A stretch of DNA of 64,000 nucleotides, from NCBI GenBank assembly GCA_963779325.1, contig CAVZXS010000009.1:1-64000 (forward strand), read 5' to 3'. This DNA is from CAVZXS01 sp963779325. Its GTDB lineage: Bacteria > Bacteroidota > Bacteroidia > Chitinophagales > Chitinophagaceae. The notes under the pieces are model-generated. The model did no database searches. It was not told the origin of the DNA and saw only the letters and a program-made list of their open reading frames with translations. Both the position numbers and the translations under genes were made by a program. Below are positions 9,527 through 21,210 of the stretch, piece by piece. Numbering within the stretch: position 1 is the stretch's first letter; the number at the start of each line of letters is the position of its first letter.

Positions 9527-10153
9527 ATGAGTGAATTTAAAATACTGATAGTAGAAGATGAAGCCATCATAGCTAAGAACATCGCCGTGTATTTGAATAA
9601 CAGCGATTTTACCGTAAGCGGTATCGCTTATGATGGATGAGGAAGCTATGTTTCAATTGAAACAAAATACACCTGATGCGGCTATATTGGATATTAACCT
9701 GGATTGTGAAACTGACGGAATAGAAATAGCGGAGTACATCAACAAATATTCACGCATATTCCTTTTTTATATCTTACATCGCATGCCGATAAAGATACAC
9801 TTGAACGGGCCAAGAAAACAGAACCGTGGGGTTATATTGTAAAACCGTTTAATGAAAAAACCCTGCAGGCTTCACTTGAAATCGCCATCTCTAATTTTGC
9901 GCAGCGCAGTAACCGGGAAATACCGCATATCAATTTCGAAAAAATAAATAAGAATCTTATAAGCCCCGTGAGCGAAAGAGAGTTTGATGTTTTACATCTC
10001 ATTTATGAAGGGAAACCTAACCGGCAGATTGGCGAAACTTTATTTATTTCGATGAACACGGTGAAAAGACATATCAATAACGCCTATCTAAAACTTGATG
10101 TCAACTCCCGCTCTACAGCCATTGTACGGCTTCGTGAACTGATGATGAAATAA
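9527..10153 (+). pseudogene. Response regulator (receiver + LuxR-type HTH), frame-broken
   Basis: The start ATG is 9527. The receiver domain begins FKILIVEDEAIIAKNIAVYL, carries the phospho-acceptor region AAILDINLD, then TSHADKD and the conserved lysine in YIVKPF. The C-terminal LuxR/NarL-type helix-turn-helix is clear (SEREFDVLHLIYEGKPNRQI; ISMNTVKRHINNAYLKL). Frame changes are needed near 9638 (TATGATGGATGAGG) and in the 9760-9790 region (TTCCTTTTTTATATC); the HTH part from 9968 is in one frame. Partner of the kinase just upstream. The same question applies: gene decay or sequence error. Confidence 0.8.
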
Positions 10154-10340
10154 TTCCCTTTCTGCATTGATCTCTTCGGCCGGCAAACAACATTTTTAAC
10201 TGCATAATATCAACGCAGGTTAATTGCAATTACCGGTTAGTGGTATTTTTTAATTTCACCCAAAAGGGTCAAGGAATATTTTTAGTGATGAAAGAATTTT
10301 GAGTTAACAAATATTTCTTTCAAACATTAAACCCCGAGTC

Positions 10341-10562
10341 ATGAAAAAGAATTCAAAAAAAATTTCATCCTTATTACTTATAGTTCTTGCACTAACAATG
10401 AGCCAATGTAAAAAAGAAAAGGATGAAACAGATGCATGCAAAATCTGTAAGGCATTGGCTGCAGGCCCCGATCACCCGACAATTCAAAAAGAAGTGTGTA
10501 CACCGGAAGAAGAGCTGGTCTTTAGAAATGCCAACTCGGGAAGGGAAATTACTTGTAATTGA
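10341..10562 (+). CDS. Small predicted lipoprotein, unknown function
   Basis: A 73-residue protein with a basic start, a hydrophobic segment (SSLLLIVLALTMS) and a lipobox-like TMSQC at about residues 20-24, so it is probably lipid-anchored after Cys24. The mature part is polar and contains paired cysteines (CKIC, plus VCTP and the C-terminal TC) that could form disulfides. It stands alone between the kinase/regulator pair and the fibre protein. I do not recognise a family. The upstream spacer (10154-10340) carries an A/T-rich promoter-like region with an AAAGGGTCAA word also seen near 7261-7272. Confidence 0.6.
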   Translation: MKKNSKKISSLLLIVLALTMSQCKKEKDETDACKICKALAAGPDHPTIQKEVCTPEEELVFRNANSGREITCN

Positions 10563-10758
10563 GGACTGAAAAAGGTAGAACTGCCTGACTTTTTCTGTAA
10601 GCATGAACAGAGAAGAACCGTCACGGGCCGGGTAATTCGTATCGCAGGTTTTTCTGATACTATAGCAAGGTAGTAAATTGTCCCGGCGTGTATTTTTAAT
10701 TTTCTTTTTGGTTAATGCTCACTAATGGTTTTATTATTTAGTTTTTAAACTCTTATTT

Positions 10759-12475
10759 ATGAAGCAATTATTTTTAACCGGATTTTGTATTATTATTTTT
10801 GTTTGCGCACAGGCACAATCTGTAGCCATCAACAATGACGGGTCATTGCCCAATACCGCCGCCATACTGGATATTAAAAGCGCTAACAAAGGGATTTTGA
10901 TTCCGCGGGTAAGTCTAACTAATGAAAATGATAATACTACTATCCCATCCCCGGCAGTTTCTTTGCTTGTTTTCAATACTAACTTATCACTTCCGAATGG
11001 TCGGGGGTTTTATTTTTGGGATGGGAGTAAATGGAATAAACTATCTGAAGGCGGTAATGCCCCAAATAATTTTTCCTGGAACATTGGCGGAAATAATGCC
11101 AATAGTGCCAATTTTATTGGCACCACCAATAACATACCTCTTATTTTTAAAAGCAATAACGTCCTTTCCGGTATAATTGACCCTAATGCGTATAACAGTT
11201 TTTTTGGATACAGCGCAGGCAGCCAAAACATAACGGGGCTTCAAAATGTCTTTTTGGGGGCATACGCCGGCAATGAAAATTTGACAGGAAGCAAGAATGT
11301 TCTTATAGGCTACGAGGCCGGAAGAGAAGGTACGATAGGTGATTCAAATGTATTTGTGGGCCATGGAGCCGGCAGAAACAAAAAGGGTGAAAAGAACGTG
11401 GCTGTTGGTTTTAATGCGTTATCTGCAGGTTATGAGAGTGCAAATTATAATATTGCCATTGGATATGAAGCCGGTAAAAACGCAGGAAATACATATACTC
11501 TTCGCAGTGGAGGGGGTGTTTATATTGGAACTGCGGCAGGATATAATGCTACGGGCGGTATAGCTATTGGCGACAGCAGCTGTAAAAACTGCCAAACACC
11601 GGAAGCGTTTGTTAATATTGCTATTGGCCATTTATCGTTGCTGAACACGACATCAGGAATAAAAAATACTGCTCTTGGAATTAATACACTTTTGAAAAAT
11701 ACAACAGGCGGAGAAAATACAGCTATTGGCTTCGATGCATTACAAAAAAACACAATAGGCATAAATAATGTTGCAGTTGGTAATGATAATTCAATTGAAA
11801 ACACTACCGGCTTTAACAATACTTCAGTAGGTGCAAGAACGCTACTGAATAATAACTCCGGTGAGAATAATACAGCCCTTGGATTTGAAGCTTTATCTGT
11901 AAATACAATTGGCGATCGTAATACGGCTATCGGGGTTAGCGCGGGGCCGCTAAATAATAACTTTCTTAATACCAGATGTATAGGTTACAATGCCCGGGCT
12001 TCTACCGGAAATACGATGGTGTTTGGTAATAATGTGGTAACCCGATGGGCTTTTGGCGTTACACTCACAATAGGCACGACAAAGCATTGGAAGTAGGTAG
12101 CACGCTACTAATGGGAACGGCGCCTATCTTACTACGGGTGGTACTTGGACCAATACTTCGTCCCGACTAAAGAAAGAAGATTTTTCAGCTGTTAAAGGTT
12201 TGGAGTTATTGCAAAAAGTTAAAGAGCTGCCGGTTCAGCGTTGGAAATATAAAGGCACCAATGAATATCATATCGGCTCGGTGGCTGAAGATTTTTACAA
12301 AGCTTTTGGTTTAGGTATGGATGATAAAGGCATCAGCACGGTGGACCCTTCGGGTATTGCCCTGGCAGCCATACAGGAACAGCAGAGGATTATCGAAAAA
12401 CAAAATGATCTCATTTTACAATTGCAAAAAAGAATTGAGGCTTTGGAGAAAATAGTTCTAAATAATAAAAATTAA
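10759..12475 (+). pseudogene. Tail-fibre-like protein: YadA-type head repeats + endosialidase chaperone domain, frame-broken
   Basis: Begins with a signal peptide (about 1-20, ending VCAQAQS). It then has an ILDIKSANKGILIPRVSL segment typical of Bacteroidota fibre-like proteins, and many short repeats of the form NTALGxxxLxxNTTGxxN between about residues 150 and 420, matching left-handed beta-roll heads of trimeric adhesins. The C-terminal part (12140-12475; SSRLKKEDF, then IGSVAEDFYKAFGLG, then a coiled coil) is the intramolecular chaperone (peptidase S74-like) domain. The two parts are in different frames, with shifts between about 12060 and 12115. A trimeric surface or secreted fibre is the likely product if the frame is restored. 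Confidence 0.78.
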
Positions 12476-12716
12476 TATAAAATATAATATCCGCTCTGAA
12501 GCACCGGATGACTGACGATGAAAAGCCTCGGGGGAGTTATCAACAGCTTAAGGAATAGTGTTTTTTCGCGCCAATAGAATGATACAAAGTAAAGCGTTGA
12601 ATAACTCACCCGGTTTTATTACGCTGATCACAAGTCAATATTGACCTGCTGCACACTTGTTTTTTTGAGGAGCGGCCGGCAGTGATGGATTTTTTAACTA
12701 TTTAAAGCAGTGAGCT

Positions 12717-15568
12717 ATGAAAAAAAATTTACTTCTTATCTTATCATTATTCATTTGCACACTTTTTTCTACCGTAATTTTTGCACAAGCTCCGGCTAAT
12801 GATGAATGCACGGGAGCAACTGTAATTACCACTGTTCCTTTTGGCCCTTCTTGTTCATCATCGGTAATTGCAACTACGTTGAGTGCCACGCAATCGTCGC
12901 CTGATCCTTCATGTACTTCCACAGATAATAATGATGATATATGGTATAAGTTTACCGCGGCGTCATCATCAGTAATTATTCGTTTTGGAAATATTACCAA
13001 TAATACTACCGGTGGCGGGGCTATAGCCGGTTATGCATTATATGATGCATCATGCCCATCCGGCACTACAAATATATTTTGTAATAACTTGGGATCAGCA
13101 GGTGCGGGATATAAGATTTTTGACGGACTAACTATTGGCCGGGAGTATTATCTGCGTTTCTGGTCTTCATTAACCGGAACAAGTACTATCAGTTTTAATT
13201 TTTGTGTACAGGACGTACCGGCAGCACCGGTAAACGATGAGTGCAGCACTGCCGCGGCTATTACTCCGCAACCATTTAGTACCAATTGTACTTCTGTAAT
13301 ATCTGCTGCAACTGCAGGCGCTACTCAATCATTGCCCGATCCTTCCTGTTCTAATAGTTTTAATAATGATGATATCTGGTATTCATTTATAGCGGTTTCA
13401 AATATAGTACGTATCAGTTTTAGCAATGCAAGGCAGGCATTAAGCTCCGGCAATGCCAATATTGGCTATGCGTTGTATGAAAATAGTTGCCCCGCATCTT
13501 CAACTGCTTTTAGTTGCAACATAAATATAGGGGGAGGGTCCGGTAGTGCGTTGATTGCTGGACTTACACCCGGCAACACTTATTATCTTAGCTTCTTTTC
13601 TTTTGGTGCTAATAATTATATGACATTCGATTTTTGTTTACAGGATGTGTCACCGGCGCCGGGTAACGACGAATGCAATAATGCCGCTGTTATAATACCT
13701 CAATCATCAGGTACAATTTGTAATGCACCAATTGCCGCTACTACTGTTGGCGCTACTCAATCATTGCCCGATCCTTCCTGCGCCAATAATTACAATAATG
13801 ATGATATATGGTACTCGTTTGTTGCGGTTACGAATGGCATTCGAATTAATTTCAGTAATGCCAGGCAGGTAGTAAGCTTCGGCAATGCCAACGTTGGTTA
13901 TGCGTTGTATGAAAATAGTTGCCCGGCATCCTCAACCACTTTTAGTTGCAACATAAATATCGGGGTCGGTTCCGGTAGTGCGTTGATTGCGGGACTTACA
14001 CCCGGCAACACTTATTATCTTAGCTTCTTTTCTTTTGGTGTTAATAATTATATGACATTTGATTTTTGTTTGATCAATGAAACGATTGTTGCGAATGATG
14101 AATGCAATAATGCAGTTACATTGACTGTTACAAATGGTTTTTGTGTAACGCCGTCCCCGGGTAATCTTTTTAATGCTACCACATCACCGGGTTTTGGTTC
14201 ACCTGTTTGCGCAGCTCTTTCGGGCAGCGAAGATGTTTGGTTTAAGGCAACTATACCTGCATCAGGAAATTTAATTGTGCAAACATCAGCAGTCAATACA
14301 AACATCAACGAGTTGGTAATGGAAGCTTACAGCGGATCTTGCGGGGGTACTAAGTTTAATAACCTGTGATGATGATAGCAACCCGGATTCTGCACCATCT
14401 GCACTTCATCCCCGAATAACACTTACGGGCAGAACATCGCGGAGAGGTTATTTATTACCGGGTGTTGGGAAAAGGTTCCATAAATAACGGACCATTTGTT
14501 ATTTGTGCTGTTGACACTTCTGTTTTACCGGCAATTTCCGGCGGAGGAAATTGCATTGCAGCGAACGCAGTAACTATCAATTCTGCGAATAATAACCTGT
14601 ATAGGTGGGTACCGGTTATAAATAATGCAGGAAATATTACGGGGGCTGAAATTTAGAGAGGTAAATGATTTGGGAACTATTAACACTTCGCTATTTGTTA
14701 ATACTGCGGGAGCAGTAAGAAATGAAAACGGAAAATATTATTTAGACAGGAATATTACACTAATACCAACTAATAATGCGTCTGCATAAATCCAGCTTAT
14801 AATAAGAGAGGCGAATTGGCGGCTTTGCAGGCTGCAGACCCGTCAATTACAAGTGCGGCCGATTTAAAAATTACAAAAACCTCATCTGCCTGTCAATCGG
14901 TGCTAAGCGGAACACCAACTGTTATTAACCAGAGCGACAATGCTGCTTACGGAAGCGATTTTTATTTACAATTTTTAACGCCTTCCTTTTCAAGCTTCTA
15001 TATTGACGGGTTAACCGGTGCATTGCCGGTGATTATTACCGATTATTCTGCTGTGTGTAATAACGGTAATGTAATTGTAAGCTGGATAACAGCTTCTGAA
15101 ATCAACAATAAGTTTTTTACAGTAGAAAAAAGCAGGGACGGGACAAGTTTTGAAACATTGATTACAGCGAGCGGCGAAATAAATTCTTTGGGTAATAAAA
15201 AATATTCCGTTACTGATTTACATCCGTTTGAAAACAAAACTTATTACCGGCTTAAGCAAACTGACAATGACGGAAAGGAACAATATTTTAAAATATTGAT
15301 AGCCGCATGCGGTGATAATAATAAAGCAATTGCATTGTACCCTAACCCCGTTTCAGATGAGTTATTAATTGAGATGAATAAAGATTTTAAAAAGGGCAAA
15401 ATAAAAATATTCTCTGCGTCAGGTGCTTTCATAAAAGAATCAGCGTATTCTGCAAAGGCGGGGAGTATTAATAGATTTAATACGCAAAGCTTTTCAAAGG
15501 GTATCTATTTACTTCAAATAGTAAATGAAAAAGAGCAAATGAAGGTCTTAAAGTTTGTAAAGCAGTAA
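12717..15568 (+). pseudogene. T9SS-exported multi-repeat surface protein, frame-broken
   Basis: Signal peptide (about 1-22, ending TVIFAQA), then four modules each starting NDEC (at about 12797, 13232, 13664 and 14093; spacing about 430 bases, 144 residues). They carry WYxF motifs and paired cysteines and look like beta-sandwich carbohydrate- or protein-binding domains. Modules 2 and 3 are nearly identical at DNA level over their last 180 bases. The C-terminus has a type IX secretion sorting domain (LYPNPVSDELLIEM, then SKGIYLLQI, then KFVKQ). Frame changes are needed near 14365-14460, 14650 and 14790. Likely exported by the T9SS and attached at the cell surface. Frame breaks may be sequence error. 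Confidence 0.78.
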
Positions 15569-15650
15569 TAACAGATAACTCGATAAGTTTTAATGAAACA
15601 TAATAAACCTGTATGGACGACGATATAACTTAAAAGGGATGTTTAAAAAA

Positions 15651-15686
15651 GAAAAGCCCGTCCTGATTTTTCAGGACGGGCTTTTC
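15651..15686. terminator. Bidirectional terminator between the T9SS protein and secA
   Basis: A perfect 16-bp stem (GAAAAGCCCGTCCTGA / reverse complement) with a TTTT loop, flanked by A-runs on the left and T-rich sequence on the right. It can end transcription from both converging genes. Confidence 0.88.
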
Positions 15687-15722
15687 TTATATATTAAATT
15701 TCGCTTATAAAGGATATAAATT

Positions 15723-18700
15723 TTATTTAGCATCTTTCCCATGACACTGCTTGTATTTTTTTCCGCTGCCGCAGGGGCAAGGGTCATTACGGCCAATCTT
15801 GGGCCCCACGGTTACCGGTACCAATTTATCTTTTTCATTGGCTGCATAATCTTCGCCTGCTTCATCTACGGCGTCTTTGTTCGCCTTCATTTTACTGTAA
15901 TCCGTTTTTTGCTGACGACCTTCTTTCAGTTGCGCCGTTTCTTCCTGTACCGGTAATTGTGCATGGCACAAAAAGGATACTATGTCTTTATTCACTTCAG
16001 CATCCATATTGCGGAACATACTGAAGGCTTCTACCTTATATATTACCAACGGATCTTTTTGCTCCAGGTAAGCTGTTTGTACACTTTGTTTTAAATCGTC
16101 CATGGCACGCAGATGCTCTTTCCATGTGTTGTCAATTTCCAATAAGGTTACCACCCGTTCCATAGCGGCGCACATTTCTTCGCCGTTACTGTCCAGCGTT
16201 TTTTTCATGTTGGTCAGTACATTAATTCCTTTCTTGCCATCGGTCATAGGCACTACTACGTTTTCTATATTATTGCCTTGTGTAAGTCGTATGTTTTTGA
16301 AAACCGGTAATGCCTGGTTCTTCAGCTTTTCTTTTTTATGCTGATAATTCAAGGTTGCTTCATCATACAAATTATCAATCAACTTGTTTACTTCGCCTTT
16401 CTTAAATTCTTCTTCGCCAATTTTTGTATCTAATCCAAAGTTTACAATACAGGCCAATTTGAATCCTTCAAAATCTTCCTGCTCACGATAACCGTTTACT
16501 AAACTTTCGGCTACGGTAGAAAACGCATTATCAATATCCAATGCTAGCCGCTCGCCAAATAATGCATGCTGACGTTTACCGTACACCACGTTACGTTGCT
16601 TATTCATTACATCATCATATTCCAACAAACGCTTACGTATACCAAAATTATTTTCCTCTACTTTCTTTTGCGCTCTTTCAATGGATTTGGTAATCATGCT
16701 GTGTTGAATTACATCGCCTTCTTTGTAACCCAACTTATCCATCATGGATGCGATGCGGTCGCTGCCGAACATACGCATCAAATCATCTTCTAATGAAACA
16801 TAAAACTGCGTAGTACCGGGGTCGCCCTGTCTTCCTGCACGGCCGCGCAACTGCCTGTCCACACGACGGCTTTCATGTCTTTCAGTTCCTACAATAGCCA
16901 AGCCACCGGCTTCTTTTACGCCGGGGCCCAATTTAATATCCGTACCGCGACCGGCCATATTGGTAGCAATAGTTACAGCACCGGGCAAACCTGCTTCGGC
17001 TACTACCTGTGCTTCACGGCTGTGTTGTTTTGCATTCAATACATTGTGCGGAATTTTTTTCTGTTGCAGCATACGGCTCAGCAATTCACTAACTTCTACC
17101 GACGTGGTACCAACTAATACCGGTCTACCCGCATTTCTCAGCGTTTCTATTTCATCAATGGCCGCTTTATATTTTTCTCTTTTTGTTTTGTACACCAAAT
17201 CTTGTTGATCCTTACGTATCATGGGTATATTGGTAGGCACTGTAACCACATCCAATTTATAAATACTCCACAGCTCGGCTGCTTCCGTTTCGGCGGTACC
17301 CGTCATACCGCAGAGTTTATGATACATACGGAAAAAATTCTGTAGTGTAACGGTAGCATATGTTTGTGTAGCTGCTTCTATCTTTACATTTTCTTTTGCT
17401 TCAATGGCCTGGTGCAAACCATCGCTGTAGCGACGGCCTTCCATAATACGACCGGTTTGTTCATCTACAATTTTCACGGCGCCGTCTATTACTACATACT
17501 CTACATCTTTGGCAAATAAAGTATATGATTTTAATAACTGCTGCACCGTATGTATACGATCAGCTTTCAGGGAGTAGTCATTCAGTATCTGTTCTTTCAG
17601 TTGTAATTTTTCATCCTGCGACGCGGCGTTTTTTTCTACATCATTTAAGCTTAACACCAATATCCGGTAATACAAAAAACTCAGGGTCTTCATTGGCCTT
17701 GGTAATCATATTCAGGCCCTTGTCAGTCAAATCAACTGAATTATTTTTTTCATCAATATGAAATAATAATTCTTCATCAATGATATGCATGTTGCGTTGC
17801 TGATCCTGCAAGTAATGATTCTCCGCCTTTTGCATTTTTACTTTTATACCGGGTTCGCTCAAAAATTTAATAGTAGGACCGTATTTGGGCAAACCGCGAA
17901 AAGCACGGAACAAATACATGCCGCCGCTTTTAGGATCATCATCGCCTTCGGCAAATTTTTTCTTGGCTTCCGTTAAGCAGTTACGTACAATTCTTTCCTG
18001 CTCTGTTACCAACTGCAGTATACGCGGTTTCAGGAGATGGTATTGCTGATCTTCGCCTCCGCTTGCAATAGGCCCCGAGATAATCAACGGTGTTCTTGCA
18101 TCATCAATCAATACACTGTCTACCTCATCCACCATGGCGAAATGGTGTTTGCGTTGCACCATTTCCTCAGGACTGTGTACCATATTATCACGCAGGTAAT
18201 CAAAACCGAATTCATTATTGGTACCGTAGGTAATATCGGCGAGATAAGCCTGTCTTCTTTCTTCACTATTGGGTTGATGCTTATCAATACAATCTACTCT
18301 CAAACCAAGCCATTCAAAAATAGTTCCGTTCCATTCCTGGTCACGACGGGCCAGGTAATCATTTACCGTAACTATATGTACACCTTCACCGGCCAATGCA
18401 TTTAAGTAAGCGGGTAATGTTGATACCAATGTCTTTCCCTCACCGGTTGCCATCTCGGCAATTTTGCCTGAGTGCAATACGGCGCCGCCTATCAACTGCA
18501 CATCATAGTGTACCATATTCCAGGTTACTTGCCCGCCGGCAGCGGTCCAAGTATTTTGATAATTGGATTTGTCTCCGTCAATGGTTATATATTCTTTTTT
18601 TATACTCAGATCGCGATCAAGTTGTGTAGCAGTAGAAATGATTTCGGTATTTTCTTTAAACCGGCGGGAGGTTTCTTTTACTACCGCAAATGCTTCGGGC

Positions 18701-19026
18701 ATTATTTCAAGTAATGCTTCTTCTATCAGTTCATCACGTTTCTTTTTTAATTTATCTACTTCGCCGTAAATGGCATCCTTACCCAGCAAGTCATTAAAGG
18801 GAAGATCATCCGCTCTTTTATTTGTATCGGCTATTTCAGCGTCAATGCCGCTGAGGTGTTGTTTGATTCTGTCGCGAAACTCCTGCGTTTTATTCCGCAA
18901 TTGATCGTTGGTAATGGATTTATAAGCTGTAAAATGAGTATTTACTTTGGCTATAATGGGTTGAATGGCTTTTACATCTTTTTCCGATTTGCTGCCACCA
19001 AACATTTTTGAAAGAAATCCTAACAT
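15723..19026 (-). CDS. secA: Preprotein translocase ATPase SecA (one frame shift)
   Basis: Motor ATPase of the Sec translocon. Two overlapping frames together give the roughly 1100-residue protein expected in Bacteroidota. The first part (17641-19026) has the Walker A MATGEGKT, the DEVD box in MVDEVDSVLIDDA and the preprotein cross-linking domain. The second part (from 15723) has the MAGRGTDI and QLRGRAGRQGD helicase motifs, the scaffold and wing domains, and a C-terminal zinc finger CPCGSGKKYKQCH. Reading on from PDIGVKL requires dropping one base in the TTT at 17644-17646, after which NDVEKNAASQDE follows naturally. A +1 base in an essential single-copy gene is most simply a sequence error. 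It faces a convergent terminator. Confidence 0.93.
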
Positions 19027-19367
19027 ATAAATTTTTATTGAAATTTAAATTTCGGTTAATAGTTTTTGCCCTCGCTTTTGAGGATTTAAATGATTGTCAA
19101 ATAATATGCTGCAATTATTTACAGGCCAATTTGACAGCCCCGAAAACCTCTTTTGGAGGAAGGCAAAGATAGTGTTTCATTTTGAGCCCGCCGAAGGCGG
19201 CAAGGGTTTTAAGTTTTTCAGGAAATAATGGCTTTATACGGGAGCCAGAGTAAGTGGTTATTAGAATCTTGTAAAGCCAGATTTACAACTCGAAGGAATC
19301 TCAAAAAGTTAATAGACTGCTTATTACAACCTGCATTTTGCTAACGTTGTAGCATTAGCCTCACTAG
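19027..19367. other. Gene-free spacer between secA and the restriction gene
   Basis: It holds the secA upstream region (19027-19140) and a small palindromic word CCGCC-GAA-GGCGG at 19188-19200. I see no open frame, RNA gene or terminator with support. It marks the downstream edge of the restriction-modification pair. Confidence 0.5.
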
Positions 19368-19982
19368 TTACGGTTCGATGCCTAAAATTAATAAAGGAAC
19401 CGGCGGACTATTTCGCCCTTGCCTCATTACATTGTAAACCTCACCTTCGTAGTAAGCAACTCCGCTACTCATTTGTGCTTGCATTTTCTTCGTTGGTAAA
19501 ATCTCGATGCCTAAATTAATTACACCGCCAGAATAAAACAACATGTGTTTTACAAACAGGTCAAAAGCTACAAAGGCATATTTGCCAAATTGGACTTCTA
19601 CTGCAATTTTGTCTTTTACAAAATCAGTTTGATTGTAGCTGTAGATTGGTTCCTTTTCTCCGTTTGCAACGAGAAATTCCTTTTGTTCTTTAGCAGACAT
19701 TAAAACACTTTTTTCCATCAATTCTCGGTTGAGAGTTATATAATAATTATAACGACTCTCTTCCCATTTTCTTTTATAGAATTCAGTGTTGAATGCTATA
19801 TTTAGGTCAATAGGTGATAATAAGCTGTTGCCGATTTTTCTTTTTTCCTTGCTGATTTTAGTTCTCAATTTTTCAGCATCAATATTTGTTATGACTTCTT
19901 TTATCTCTTTATATAAATTGTTGTGGTGTACTATTAGATATTCTTCACCGTTCAAGTGGGAATACTTCTGTGCTATTTTCAT
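19368..19982 (-). CDS. Type II restriction endonuclease, BglII/BstYI-like
   Basis: A 204-residue protein. The segment from D120 to Q131 gives D120-x8-E129-x-Q131 (in DFVKDKIAVEVQFGKY), the same spacing I recall for the active site of BglII (D84, E93, Q95). The length and the VPLLILGIEP-like ending fit that family, including BstYI. These enzymes cut GATC-centred sites (AGATCT or RGATCY), so a related target is possible but not shown. The start ATG lies 3 bases after the methyltransferase stop, so the two form an operon with the methyltransferase first. No separate controller protein gene is present. The pair sits between housekeeping genes and looks like an acquired island. Confidence 0.75.
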   Translation of the reverse strand: MKIAQKYSHLNGEEYLIVHHNNLYKEIKEVITNIDAEKLRTKISKEKRKIGNSLLSPIDLNIAFNTEFYKRKWEESRYNYYITLNRELMEKSVLMSAKEQKEFLVANGEKEPIYSYNQTDFVKDKIAVEVQFGKYAFVAFDLFVKHMLFYSGGVINLGIEILPTKKMQAQMSSGVAYYEGEVYNVMRQGRNSPPVPLLILGIEP

Positions 19983-19985
19983 TTA

Positions 19986-20933
19986 TTATCCGTTTAAAAA
20001 ATTTAAAGTAAGCCATTCCTCCGGAACTCTTGAAACTTTGTCATTACCTGTTGGCTTATGAATGGGCTTGTTAATTGGTCTGAATTTTAGCGTTCCTTCT
20101 TTTAATTCATTTATTCTTTGTCTTGCAATTTTGCAATAAGCCTCTTCTTTTTCTATGCCGATTGCGTTACGGTTATTCTTTATTGCACCGATAACAGTTG
20201 AACCAACCCCTGAAAACGGGTCAAGTACCCAACTGGTTTCTTCTGTCAATGCTAACACGCAGCGTTCAACTAATTCAATTGGAAACTGACAAGGGTGGTC
20301 AACCTTTTCGGGGTGGTTTGATTTTACATTGGGAATATCCCACATTTCTTTATCCCAATCATGTTGAATTATTTCCCAAATATCGCTTGGGTTTTTGCCT
20401 AACGGATTACCTGATACTTGTCCTTTCTTTGGACCTTTAAAATGTCGTTTACCCGGATATTTTGAGGGTACTCTAACATTGTCAAGATTAAAAATATATT
20501 CATTTGTTTTGCTGAACCATAGTATAGTTTCGTAACGTCCGCTAAAACGATTTGAAGCATGAAGGCCATGTCCGAAATGCCAGATAATACGGTTACGAAG
20601 TTGCAGCCCGTGTTTTTTGAAAATTTGATAATAGAAAATGTCAAGCGGGAACACTTCGCCTTTATCAACATAATTTCCAACTTGCCAACATATATTTCCT
20701 TTATTCGATAGTGTTCGAACTAATTCCTCGATGATTTCTTCCTGGGTCTCCAGGTATTTTTCTATACTGGTCTTTGTCTCGTAGGACTTGCCGACGTTAT
20801 AAGGGGGAGATGTTAGTATAAGATCAAATTTTCCATCCTCAATCTTTTTAAGAACGGTCAAACAATCGCCTTTTTTTATTCCATAATCTATACCAGGGCT
20901 TATATAATCAAACATCGGTTCTTGAGTTTTCAT
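19986..20933 (-). CDS. Type II DNA methyltransferase (beta-class, TSPPY)
   Basis: A 315-residue enzyme with catalytic motif IV TSPPY (T41-Y45) near the N-terminus and the AdoMet-binding motif I DPFSGVGS (238-245) near the C-terminus, the order of beta-class amino-methyltransferases. SPPY is common in N4-cytosine enzymes, though some N6-adenine enzymes share it. A variable region with a target-recognition role lies between (about 100-225). It is encoded directly before the restriction nuclease and should protect host sites. The 277-base spacer upstream (20934-21210) contains its promoter and that of the divergent lipoprotein gene; I could not assign boxes with confidence. Confidence 0.9.
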   Translation of the reverse strand: MKTQEPMFDYISPGIDYGIKKGDCLTVLKKIEDGKFDLILTSPPYNVGKSYETKTSIEKYLETQEEIIEELVRTLSNKGNICWQVGNYVDKGEVFPLDIFYYQIFKKHGLQLRNRIIWHFGHGLHASNRFSGRYETILWFSKTNEYIFNLDNVRVPSKYPGKRHFKGPKKGQVSGNPLGKNPSDIWEIIQHDWDKEMWDIPNVKSNHPEKVDHPCQFPIELVERCVLALTEETSWVLDPFSGVGSTVIGAIKNNRNAIGIEKEEAYCKIARQRINELKEGTLKFRPINKPIHKPTGNDKVSRVPEEWLTLNFLNG

Positions 20934-21210
20934 TTGTCTTGCTAAGTTAATTAGTTCAAATTTAGTGTAATAATGTTAAGTCGGGTAAATGAAGTTTTTG
21001 GAGCTTTAATTGTTGGGTAAAATTGGTTGATAAACTTTAGGTTCAACTGAATTGCAGGCGAGTAACGACTTTATAAGGCAGCCGGGGGTGGTTTTTTATT
21101 AAACCGCTCATGTAGTTTAAAATGTCGGGGCCTTAAACTTTGCTTTCCGGATTACCTTTTCTTTAACTTACTTTACAGCAAATAAAGAATTAAAAGACAA
21201 ACGCACTTGT

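Noticed and set aside
15723..19026. secA as two genes (as in split or SecA2-like systems) or as a programmed frame shift
   Set aside because: The two parts join exactly within a conserved segment by removing one base, the second frame has no natural start, and no slippery heptamer with a downstream structure is evident.
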